A DNA stretch of 64,000 bases. Source: an uncultured Collinsella sp. (GTDB lineage Bacteria; Actinomycetota; Coriobacteriia; Coriobacteriales; Coriobacteriaceae). The stretch covers positions 5,187 to 69,186 of the forward strand of contig CABQWP010000004.1 in NCBI GenBank assembly GCA_902467875.1, written 5' to 3'. Positions 1 to 6,773 of this stretch are shown here, piece after piece (the first letter of the stretch is position 1; every line of letters starts with the position of its first letter). A model generated the notes under the pieces. That model had not been told where the DNA came from. It did no database searches and saw nothing but the letters and a program-made list of their open reading frames with translations. Both the position numbers and the translations under genes were made by a program.

Positions 1-373
1 AGTCGGTCACGACCTCGCCCAGGAGCTCGGCGAACTTAGCGGCGTGCTCGGCCTCCTCGTGGGCAGCCTTCTCCCAGTACAGGCCGATCTCGGGGTAACC
101 CTCGCGATGAGCGACGCGAGCCATGGCCAGGTACATACCGACCTCGGAGCACTCGCCCTCAAAGTTGGCGCGCAGGTCGGCAACGATGTCCTCGGAGACG
201 CCCTCCATCTTGGCGACGCCCACGACGTGCTCGGCAGCCCACTCGAGCTGGCCCTCCTCCTGCTTCAGGAAACGAGAACCGGGAACGCCGCACTGGGGGC
301 ACTTAAAATCCTCGGGCAGCTGGTCGCCGTCGAACTCTTCCACATAACCGCAAACGGGGCAAACAAACTTCAT
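1..373 (-). CDS. Rubrerythrin with N-terminal rubredoxin domain (3' end cut by window edge)
   Basis: Only the first 124 codons are present. The protein opens with a rubredoxin-type zinc/iron knuckle (C5-x2-C8 and C25-x2-C28 in CPVCGY and CPQCGVPGS), followed by the start of a ferritin-like four-helix domain with the first carboxylate helix (EGECSEVGMY) and the EEAEH iron ligand motif. Rubredoxin first and diiron domain second is the reverse rubrerythrin order known from anaerobes, where the enzyme is an NAD(P)H-linked peroxidase detoxifying H2O2. The start is the ATG at 373, preceded by GAAAGGAT. It is divergently transcribed from the alcohol dehydrogenase, with its own promoter. The C-terminus cannot be judged here. 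Confidence 0.9.
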   Translation of the reverse strand, partial: MKFVCPVCGYVEEFDGDQLPEDFKCPQCGVPGSRFLKQEEGQLEWAAEHVVGVAKMEGVSEDIVADLRANFEGECSEVGMYLAMARVAHREGYPEIGLYWEKAAHEEAEHAAKFAELLGEVVTD

Positions 374-457
374 GATTCGATCCTTTCGATCGATGGCGAT
401 TGTGCGCTCGTCCGGTCCCGTAAGGGCCCTCTCCGGACGTGCGTCTTGACGAGTTCT

Positions 458-485
458 ATTATCCATAAATGTAACCAAATGTGAA
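458..485 (-). promoter_or_regulatory. Sigma-70-like promoter of rubrerythrin
   Basis: Read on the minus strand, TTCACA (480-485) lies 16 bp before GATAAT (458-463). It faces the rubrerythrin start about 85 bp downstream. Match to the vegetative consensus is 5/6 in both boxes. This is a motif match only. Confidence 0.55.
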
Positions 486-595
486 GCCTATTAGGAATGA
501 TTTTTAGTAAAACAATTTTGAGATATGAAGATGTTGATTGATTAACGATTGGGAGGCCGTCTGCGATCTCTGCTAAGTACAATCGGGCGAGCAAA

Positions 596-611
596 TGTTG
601 ACCTATCAACA
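596..611. promoter_or_regulatory. Small inverted repeat in front of the alcohol dehydrogenase start
   Basis: TGTTGA-ccta-TCAACA is a perfect 6-bp dyad that ends 4 bp before the AAGGAG ribosome binding site. It could be an operator or an RNA hairpin affecting initiation. A possible -10 box (TACAAT, 578-583) lies just upstream, without a convincing -35. Confidence 0.35.
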
Positions 612-629
612 AATGAAGGAGTTTCCTTT

Positions 630-1850
630 ATGCATCTAGCCCGCCGCGCCTGGTGCCGAACGTATCAAACGGTTTTTCGCATCGCATTGCCGGTACTGCC
701 CTATACCGAGCCACGCATTTTGGAGCATGCCGAGGATGTGCCCGCGGTGCTTCAAAAGCGCTCGATCCAGAAGGTCCTTATCGTGACAGACCCTGGTATT
801 GCACGTTTGGGGCTCACGGAATCACTCGAGCGCGCGCTTACGGCTCAGGGGATTGCCGTTACGGTCTATGCCGAAACGCGTGCGAACCCCACGGTCTCGA
901 ATGTGGAGGAAGCGGCGGCGCTGTATCGAGAGAGCGCCTGCCAGGCCATTATCGGCTTTGGCGGCGGTTCGGCCATGGACTGCGCCAAGGGCGTGGGCGC
1001 ACGCATCGCGCAGCCAAACAAGCCCATCAACAAGATGCGCGGCCTGCTGCGCGTCCACCGTCTCCTGCCGCTACTTATTGCGGTTCCCACTACTGCCGGT
1101 ACGGGAAGTGAAGTCACGCTCGCGGCGGTTATCACCGATGATGAGACGCACTATAAATACCCCATTAACGACTTTGTGCTCATCCCGCGTTTTGCAGTCC
1201 ACGACCCCGAGTTTACGCGCGGGTTGCCTGCCTCCATTACGGGGCAGACGGGTATGGATGCCCTGACGCATGCTGTCGAGGCCTTTATCGGCCGTAGCAC
1301 CACGCCCTACACGCGCAAGATGGCGCGTCAGGCGGTCCAGCTCATCCGCGACAATTTGCTCGAGGCCTATGAGCATGGCGACGACATGCGTGCGCGCCGC
1401 AATATGCTTTCGGCGGCGTATAAGGCGGGCGTTGCGTTTACCCGCTCCTATGTCGGATATGTGCATGCCATCGCGCACAGTCTGGGCGGCCGATACGGAA
1501 TTCCGCACGGTTTGGCCAACGCGATCATCCTGCCGCACATGCTTCGCGCTTATGGTGACGCCGCCGCCCCCAAGCTTGCCGATCTTGCTCGCATGGCGGG
1601 CGTTGCGCCGGCTACCGCGCGGGACAGTCTTGCAGCCGAGGCCTTTATCGATTGGGTCGACCGCATGAACGAGGCCCTGGGAATCCCCAAATATGTCTCG
1701 GGTATTCGCCGCTCCGACATTCCCGAGATGGCGGCGCATGCCGATGCCGAGGCCAATCCCTTGTACCCCGTTCCTCTTTTAATGGACCGCCTGGAGCTCG
1801 AGCATATGTACGAAGTTGTTGCAGGTGGTATGTTTGAGGACGAGAACTAG
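630..1850 (+). CDS. Iron-containing alcohol dehydrogenase
   Basis: This 406-residue protein belongs to the group III (Fe-dependent) alcohol dehydrogenase family, which interconverts alcohols and aldehydes with NAD(P)H. The dinucleotide-binding GGGSAMD motif is at residues 111-117, followed by VPTTAGTGSE and DALTHAVEAF. The metal-binding stretch HAIAHSLGG...IPHG carries the expected histidines. The start at 630 is chosen because AAGGAG sits 8 bp upstream; an in-frame extension to 549 lacks such a site and adds non-conserved sequence. The stop is 9 bp from an aldehyde dehydrogenase gene, so the two are almost certainly co-transcribed and likely act on the same carbon chain. The substrate is not determinable from sequence. 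Confidence 0.9.
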   Translation: MHLARRAWCRTYQTVFRIALPVLPYTEPRILEHAEDVPAVLQKRSIQKVLIVTDPGIARLGLTESLERALTAQGIAVTVYAETRANPTVSNVEEAAALYRESACQAIIGFGGGSAMDCAKGVGARIAQPNKPINKMRGLLRVHRLLPLLIAVPTTAGTGSEVTLAAVITDDETHYKYPINDFVLIPRFAVHDPEFTRGLPASITGQTGMDALTHAVEAFIGRSTTPYTRKMARQAVQLIRDNLLEAYEHGDDMRARRNMLSAAYKAGVAFTRSYVGYVHAIAHSLGGRYGIPHGLANAIILPHMLRAYGDAAAPKLADLARMAGVAPATARDSLAAEAFIDWVDRMNEALGIPKYVSGIRRSDIPEMAAHADAEANPLYPVPLLMDRLELEHMYEVVAGGMFEDEN

Positions 1851-1859
1851 GAGGTTGCC

Positions 1860-3239
1860 ATGAACACCGAGGAAATTGCGCGCATCGTCGGCGATCAGCG
1901 CACCTACTTTAAGACGCACGCTACGTTTGATGTCGATGCTCGACGTCGCGCGCTCGTGAGTTTACGCGATACGGTACGGGCGCACGAGGCCGATATTGCC
2001 CATGCGCTCAAGACCGATTTGGGTAAGTCGCATGACGAGGCATATATGTGCGAGATCGGCACGTCGCTTTCCGAGATTCGCCATCAGATTGCGCATATGG
2101 CCCGATGGAGCCGCCCGCGCCTGCGCCCCTGCGACCTCGCCAATGCCATTAGTGTGTGCAAAACGCAAGCCGTGCCCTATGGCGTCACGCTCATTATGGC
2201 TCCGTGGAACTACCCGTTTTTGCTGACGCTCGAGCCGCTCGCCGGCGCGCTCGCTGCAGGCAACACCGTGGTCATCAAGCCGAGCGCCTATGCTCCGGCA
2301 TCGAGCGCGGTGCTCAAGCAAATCTGTGAAGAGGCATTTGATCCGCGTCTGGTGACGGTTGTCGAGGGCGGGCGCGCCGAAAACGAGGCGCTGCTCGACG
2401 AGTGCTGGGACAAGATCTTCTTTACCGGTAGTGTTCCGGTCGGCAAGCTCGTCATGGAGCGCGCAAGTAAAAACCTTACGCCCGTGACGCTTGAGCTGGG
2501 CGGAAAGAGCCCCTGCATCGTGGATGCGACGGCAAACTTGAAGGTCGCAGCGCGGCGTATCGCCTTTGGCAAATGGCTCAACGTGGGGCAGACCTGCGTG
2601 GCGCCCGACTACCTGCTGGTCGATGCGCGCGTGCACGACGAGCTGCTGGACCTCATCAGGGAAGAGGCCCGCCGTATGTTTGGCGAGCATCCGCTCGATA
2701 ACGAGGATTACGGGCATATCGTCAACGCCAAGCATTTTGCGCGCGTGCGCGGGCTGATCGATCCCGATAAGGTCGTGCTTGGAGGTACCGCGCGCGAGAC
2801 TTCGCTCAAGATCGAGCCGACGATTTTGGATGGCGTGTCCCCCGATGACGCCGTGATGCAGGAGGAGATTTTCGGCCCCATCTTACCGGTGCTGACGTTT
2901 GAGAGCCTAGACGAGGCCGAAGCGTTTATTACGGATCGTCCAACGCCGCTGGCCCTGTATATCTTTAGCCAGGACCGTACGGTTCAACAGCGCTTTGTGC
3001 GCTACGTGCCCTTTGGCGGCGGCTGCGTCAACGACACCATCATGCACTTGGCTACGAGCCATATGGGCTTTGGCGGCATGGGCGCGAGCGGTATGGGGCA
3101 GTACCATGGCCGCGAGAGCTTCGATACGTTTAGCCACAAGAAGAGCATCGTGAACAAGGCAACCTGGCTGGACGTGCCGTTTCGGTATGCGCCCTACGCA
3201 AGCTGGAAGCACAAATTCGTGCGCATGTTTGTGCATTAG
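1860..3239 (+). CDS. Aldehyde dehydrogenase (class 3-like)
   Basis: This 459-residue NAD(P)-dependent aldehyde dehydrogenase oxidises aldehydes to acids. Visible motifs are the PWNYPF cofactor segment, KPSAYAP, FTGS, the catalytic-base region LELGGKSP and the nucleophilic cysteine in GQTCVAPDY. The length of about 460 and the absence of a longer N-terminus fit the class 3 (fatty/aromatic aldehyde) branch. The start overlaps a strong AGGAGG site formed partly by the upstream stop codon, showing tight coupling to the iron alcohol dehydrogenase. Together they could move a medium- or long-chain substrate between alcohol, aldehyde and acid; that pathway is inference. Confidence 0.9.
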   Translation: MNTEEIARIVGDQRTYFKTHATFDVDARRRALVSLRDTVRAHEADIAHALKTDLGKSHDEAYMCEIGTSLSEIRHQIAHMARWSRPRLRPCDLANAISVCKTQAVPYGVTLIMAPWNYPFLLTLEPLAGALAAGNTVVIKPSAYAPASSAVLKQICEEAFDPRLVTVVEGGRAENEALLDECWDKIFFTGSVPVGKLVMERASKNLTPVTLELGGKSPCIVDATANLKVAARRIAFGKWLNVGQTCVAPDYLLVDARVHDELLDLIREEARRMFGEHPLDNEDYGHIVNAKHFARVRGLIDPDKVVLGGTARETSLKIEPTILDGVSPDDAVMQEEIFGPILPVLTFESLDEAEAFITDRPTPLALYIFSQDRTVQQRFVRYVPFGGGCVNDTIMHLATSHMGFGGMGASGMGQYHGRESFDTFSHKKSIVNKATWLDVPFRYAPYASWKHKFVRMFVH

Positions 3240-3247
3240 AAAAGGGC

Positions 3248-3290
3248 GCAGGTAATACGAACAAGTGTTCCTATTACCTGCATTTTGCGT
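3248..3290 (+). terminator. Hairpin terminator after the aldehyde dehydrogenase
   Basis: The 10-nt arms at 3248-3257 and 3272-3281 are perfectly complementary, and an inner GAACA/TGTTC pair extends the stem to about 16 bp with one C-C mismatch. ATTTTGCG follows, so the U-tract is weak. It separates the dehydrogenase operon from the small toxin-like gene. Confidence 0.6.
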
Positions 3291-3318
3291 TAGACTACTG
3301 TTATGGAGCACGGATGGG

Positions 3319-3343
3319 CCAACTCCCTTTAGAAGGGATTTGG
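3319..3343 (+). promoter_or_regulatory. RNA hairpin sequestering the ribosome binding site of the small peptide
   Basis: CCAA (3319-3322) pairs with TTGG (3340-3343) and TCCCTT (3324-3329) pairs with AAGGGA (3333-3338). The AAGGGA half is the only Shine-Dalgarno sequence for the ATG at 3345, so the hairpin would hide it. Such self-sequestration is typical of type I toxin mRNAs. Confidence 0.55.
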
Positions 3344-3344
3344 T

Positions 3345-3428
3345 ATGAACGTAAGCGATGTTATTTCGTTATTGGCGTTGTTGATTGCGGCTATCGAACT
3401 CGGTCTGTTTATCGGCCGAATGAAATAG
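3345..3428 (+). CDS. 27-residue single-pass membrane peptide, type I toxin-like
   Basis: The open frame encodes MNVSDVISLLALL... ending LFIGRMK, a short N-terminal polar stretch, one hydrophobic helix of about 18 residues and a basic C-terminus. This is the architecture of the holin-like/Fst-TxpA type I toxin peptides, which insert in the membrane and depolarise it. Support beyond composition: the ribosome binding site is buried in a hairpin, the stop codon is followed by a C-rich stretch and a second hairpin at 3482-3510, and the locus stands alone. It is too short for ordinary gene callers. No antisense antitoxin promoter could be pinned down by eye, so the toxin role is an inference. Confidence 0.55.
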   Translation: MNVSDVISLLALLIAAIELGLFIGRMK

Positions 3429-3481
3429 CCGCCCCCGCGTAAGCGAAGACGGCCACTTCTCACGATGAAAACGTGTATCGG

Positions 3482-3510
3482 AGTTGGCAAGACCCGCGGC
3501 AACGGGTGCC
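3482..3510 (+). terminator. Stem-loop downstream of the toxin-like gene
   Basis: TGGC...ACCCG pairs with CGGGT-GCCA around a CGGCAA loop, with a small AAG bulge. The U-tract is poor (TTCCTATCTTATC), so it may be the stable 3' end of the toxin mRNA or the shared terminator of an antisense RNA rather than a classical terminator. Confidence 0.4.
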
Positions 3511-3664
3511 ATCCGTGTTCCTATCTTATCTGCAAGCGTTCTGTCGCGCAAGCGTTGAGGCAAACGATTGAAGGACGCAGACAGGATGTATTTGTGTCCG
3601 CACGGGACCGTAGACTTCTCAATAAGGTTACACACCGGTTTATCCGGCTGTTAGAGGAGCTGCT

Positions 3665-3991
3665 ATGTACGAGCCTTCACGTGTTCTTCTGTCATTTCAC
3701 ATTGCAGGATTTCAGTATGCCGATGGCGCCTTGGTCCTGGGCGATCTTAAAGCGGGCGATAAGCTGACGCTGTGTGCCGAGCGCGATAATCCCCATGACC
3801 CTGAGGCGGTTGCGATCTATTACGGCAACACCAAGCTTGGCTATGTTCCGGGAAACGAGGTCGGCCCGCTGTCCTTGATGATGTATTACGGCCACGAGGA
3901 CGTATTTGAGGCCCGCGTGCAACAGGTTGCTCCCGAGCGCAGCCCGTGGCATCAGGTGCGCGTTGGCCTCTATGTGGTGGATGCTCGCTAA
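3665..3991 (+). CDS. HIRAN domain protein
   Basis: A 108-residue protein made up of one HIRAN domain. The family signature is visible: an initial beta strand (HIAGFQYADG), then GDKLTLCAERDNPHDPEAVAIYYGNTKLGYVPGN. HIRAN domains bind 3' single-stranded DNA ends or stalled replication structures and are usually fused to helicases such as HLTF; stand-alone bacterial copies are common but their role is unclear. GAGGAG lies 8 bp before the ATG. The next small gene begins 18 bp after the stop, so they probably form an operon. Confidence 0.85.
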   Translation: MYEPSRVLLSFHIAGFQYADGALVLGDLKAGDKLTLCAERDNPHDPEAVAIYYGNTKLGYVPGNEVGPLSLMMYYGHEDVFEARVQQVAPERSPWHQVRVGLYVVDAR

Positions 3992-4009
3992 TCGGTAAGG
4001 GAAGCTGCC

Positions 4010-4189
4010 ATGTTTGACGACGATGACCTGTTCGATTTGACGGATGATCCGTTTGAATGGGATATGCTACTCGATGACGATGAGTTGGAGCAGGGCCGTA
4101 GGAAACGGCAGGACAAGAAAACTCAGGGTGACGCTTCGAAAAAGCAAGACAAGCGCCGCCGCGGACTGTTCGGCGGGCTCTTTGGCTAA
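4010..4189 (+). CDS. Small hypothetical protein, acidic N-terminus and basic glycine-rich C-terminus
   Basis: A 59-residue reading frame starting MFDDDDLFDLTDDPFEW and ending RRRGLFGGLFG. The N-terminal third is strongly acidic, the middle is lysine/glutamine/arginine-rich and low-complexity, and the C-terminus carries three arginines followed by a glycine-phenylalanine repeat. A GGTAAGGGAAG purine stretch precedes the ATG. It follows the HIRAN gene by 18 bp. No domain was recognised. Charge segregation suggests a disordered nucleic-acid- or protein-binding tail, but that is only composition-based. Confidence 0.6.
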   Translation: MFDDDDLFDLTDDPFEWDMLLDDDELEQGRRKRQDKKTQGDASKKQDKRRRGLFGGLFG

Positions 4190-4255
4190 CCGCCGCATCG
4201 CTGTGTCTGTATACTTAGCACCAGTTTGACGCGTTGCGAAATGAGGGCATAGACG

Positions 4256-4801
4256 ATGATGTGGTTTACCGCCGACCTACACCTGGGCGATACGAATATC
4301 TTGCACGATATGGATCGACCGTTTGATTCGGTCGAGGAGATGAACCGCAGGGTCACCGATGCCATTAATGAGTGCGTGGCGGCGGACGACCGTCTCTATA
4401 TCTTGGGAGACTTTACCTATCGTTTGCCCCTAGCGGACGCCGTGCACCTGCGCGAGCGTATCGAATGCAAGAATGTGACGCTCATCTGCGGTAACCATGA
4501 CGGCGACTGGGAAGATCCCGACGCCCCGCAAATTTGGGAAGACGTGCGCGATTACCTGGAGGTTGCTCCCGGCTATGCCAAGGGCCATCGTCTGGTGATG
4601 AGCCATTACCCCATGCTCAGCTGGAATGGTAAGGCGCGTGGTGCCATCATGCTACACGGGCATATCCACAGCAGAGGAGACCGCACCAACGTGCGCAATC
4701 GCGACCGCGAACGTCCTATCTTTCGCTACGATGTCGGCCTCGACGCCAACGAGTACAAGCCCGTAAGCCGCGACCAGATTCTTAGCTTCTTTGGGCTATA
4801 G
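4256..4801 (+). CDS. Calcineurin-like metallophosphoesterase
   Basis: This 181-residue protein carries the dimetal phosphoesterase motifs in order: DLHLGD (D7, H9), GDFTYR, the GNHD motif, SHYP and HGHIHS. The small size and the motif set place it with the YfcE/phage-type single-domain phosphoesterases that hydrolyse phosphodiesters or phosphomonoesters; the substrate is unknown. Two ATG codons lie in tandem (4256 and 4259); either may be used. The stop codon directly abuts the inverted repeat that precedes a terminator. Confidence 0.88.
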   Translation: MMWFTADLHLGDTNILHDMDRPFDSVEEMNRRVTDAINECVAADDRLYILGDFTYRLPLADAVHLRERIECKNVTLICGNHDGDWEDPDAPQIWEDVRDYLEVAPGYAKGHRLVMSHYPMLSWNGKARGAIMLHGHIHSRGDRTNVRNRDRERPIFRYDVGLDANEYKPVSRDQILSFFGL

Positions 4802-4854
4802 GGCGCCAGAACCACCACAATAGGGATAGGCACCTTTGCGGTGGTTCCGGCGCC
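4802..4854 (+). repeat. Palindrome with 14/15-bp arms that overlaps a terminator stem
   Basis: Arms at 4802-4816 and 4840-4854 match in 14 of 15 positions. The loop holds AATAGGGATAGGCACC, a phrase related to the GGGAC cores of other palindromes in this window. The right arm shares 4849-4854 with the left arm of the terminator at 4849-4883, so the two stems cannot form together, an arrangement like an antiterminator. Confidence 0.65.
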
Positions 4855-4883
4855 GTTGCCATTATGGCGGCGGCGCCTTTTTT
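4849..4883 (+). terminator. Rho-independent terminator after the phosphoesterase
   Basis: GGCGCCG (4849-4855) pairs with CGGCGCC (4871-4877), with an inner GCCA/TGGC extension, followed by seven T residues. It is a strong intrinsic terminator in the plus direction. Confidence 0.8.
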
Positions 4884-4941
4884 GTCCGTGCGGCGCGGTA
4901 GAGTGTAGGCGGTTGAAATTTGCGTCCATCGAGGAGCTGCT

Positions 4942-6699
4942 ATGAACGAGATCAGGTGCCCGCATTGCGGCGAAGTGTTTAAGGTCGATGCGTCCGGCTA
5001 TGCGGATATCGTCAAACAGGTGCGCGATGCCGAGTTCTCGCGCGACCTGGATGAGCGTGTGAAGGCAGTCCAGCGCGAGGGCGAGCAGGCGCTGGAACTT
5101 GAGCGCTCGCGTTCGACGGCCGCCTTGCAAGAGGCAGAGTCTCAGCGCAACGCTCAGCTTGTCGAGCAGAAGAACGCTGCGGCCCAGCAGCTGGCGCAAG
5201 AAGTCGCCAAGCGCGATGCCGAGCTTGCCGAGCTGCGCGCCAAGCTTGAGGGCGCTGCCACGGAGCGCGAGAGTGCAAGCCAGCGCGCGGCGGTTGAGGC
5301 CCGTGCGGATGCGCAGAAGGAAAACGCAGAGCTCCAGCGTGAGATTGACAACCTGCGCGCGCAGCTGGGACGCAAGGATGACGAAGCCAAACTTGCCGAG
5401 GCGGCGGCGCGCAATGCTGCTCAAAACGATCTGTCCGCCCGCGACGCTCAGATTGCTGAGCTACAGGCAAAGCTCTCCGCTGCGGACAAGGCCCAGGAGA
5501 TGGCGCTTGCCGCTGCCACGGCAGAGTCGCAGCGTGAGCTCGATGCCGCTCGCAGCGAGGCCGAGCGCGCGCTTGCTGACTATCGCGCGAAGGTACAAGA
5601 GAAGTTTTCCGCCGCAAAGGCTCAGTCCGAGCAAGAGGCCGAGGGCCTGCGTGCCCAGCTGCGCGAACAGGAGCTGACGGCCAAAATGAACCTATCGGAG
5701 GCGGTCGCCGCGGCGGAGCGTGAGCGCGATGAGGCACGTGCCAAGCTCGCGAGCGAGCTGGCGGTGCGCGATTCTCGCGAGGAACAGGTCAAGGTGGCAC
5801 ACGAGCTCGAGCTCGCGCAGGCCAAGCGCGCGAGCGATGACCTGATTCGCTACAAGGACGAAGAGATTGAGCGCCTTAAGGATATGAAGGTCCGCCTGTC
5901 CACCAAGATGGTGGGCGAGTCACTCGAGCAGCACTGCGAGACCGAGTTTAACCGTCTGCGCATGACGGCGTTTCCTAACGCGTACTTCGAGAAAGATAAC
6001 GATGCGTCCGAGGGTACCAAGGGCGACTTTATCTTCCGTGAGTGCGACGCGAGCGGCAACGAGGTCATTTCGATTATGTTCGAGATGAAAAACGAGAACG
6101 ACGAGACTGCGACCAAGCACAAGAACGAGGACTTCTTTAAGAAGCTCGACCACGATCGTCGCCAGAAGGGCTGTGAGTATGCAGTGCTCTGCACGCTGCT
6201 CGAGCCCGAGAGCGAGCTTTACAATGCCGGCATCGTGGACGTGAGCTATCGCTACGAGAAGATGTACGTGATCCGCCCGCAGTTCTTTATTCCCATGATT
6301 ACGCTTCTTCGCAACGCTGCCATGGGTTCGCTGCGCTATAAGCAGGAGCTGGCGGAGTACAAACAGCAGAATATCGACGTCACAAACTTCGAAGCCAAGA
6401 TGGAAAAGTTCAAGAATGATTTCGGTCGCAACTACGAGATCGCGAGCCGCAAGTTCCAAACGGCGATCGATGAGATCGACAAGACGATTAGCCATCTGCA
6501 AAAGACCAAGGAGGCGCTCCTGTCGTCCGAGAACAACCTACGCTTGGCAAACAAGAAGGCCGACGACCTCACGATCCGCAAACTCACCTGGGGGAACAAA
6601 ACCATGAAGGCGGCCTTCGACGAGGCGCGTGAGGTGGCGGCGGACACGGTTGATGAGCCCACCGATGCCGATTCGTATGAGATCGAAGATGCCGAGTAG
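4942..6699 (+). CDS. DUF2130 domain protein with long coiled coil
   Basis: A 585-residue protein. The N-terminus has a zinc-knuckle-like CPHCGEVF motif, followed by about 280 residues of Ala/Glu/Arg/Gln-rich heptads (residues 20-310) predicted to be one long coiled coil. The C-terminal part (about 320-530) matches the DUF2130 family, with [17 protein letters not shown] and a conserved [12 protein letters not shown] stretch resembling a degenerate restriction-endonuclease fold. The function of the family is not established; a role in DNA handling or as a structural cytoplasmic protein has been suggested by its architecture. The gene stands alone, with GAGGAG upstream and terminators on both sides. 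Confidence 0.85.
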   Translation: MNEIRCPHCGEVFKVDASGYADIVKQVRDAEFSRDLDERVKAVQREGEQALELERSRSTAALQEAESQRNAQLVEQKNAAAQQLAQEVAKRDAELAELRAKLEGAATERESASQRAAVEARADAQKENAELQREIDNLRAQLGRKDDEAKLAEAAARNAAQNDLSARDAQIAELQAKLSAADKAQEMALAAATAESQRELDAARSEAERALADYRAKVQEKFSAAKAQSEQEAEGLRAQLREQELTAKMNLSEAVAAAERERDEARAKLASELAVRDSREEQVKVAHELELAQAKRASDDLIRYKDEEIERLKDMKVRLSTKMVGESLEQHCETEFNRLRMTAFPNAYFEKDNDASEGTKGDFIFRECDASGNEVISIMFEMKNENDETATKHKNEDFFKKLDHDRRQKGCEYAVLCTLLEPESELYNAGIVDVSYRYEKMYVIRPQFFIPMITLLRNAAMGSLRYKQELAEYKQQNIDVTNFEAKMEKFKNDFGRNYEIASRKFQTAIDEIDKTISHLQKTKEALLSSENNLRLANKKADDLTIRKLTWGNKTMKAAFDEAREVAADTVDEPTDADSYEIEDAE

Positions 6700-6718
6700 G
6701 GGATAGCGTATCGCACAA

Positions 6719-6756
6719 AAGCGGGGCCGCTGGCGATGTTGCCAGCGGCCCCGCTT
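6719..6756. terminator. Bidirectional terminator between convergent genes
   Basis: Arms 6719-6734 and 6741-6756 are perfectly complementary (16 bp, loop GATGTT) and sit between the convergent DUF2130 and helicase genes. A-rich sequence on the left and TTCGTTCC on the right let it work in both directions. Confidence 0.8.
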
Positions 6757-6773
6757 CGTTCCATTGCGCCCGG

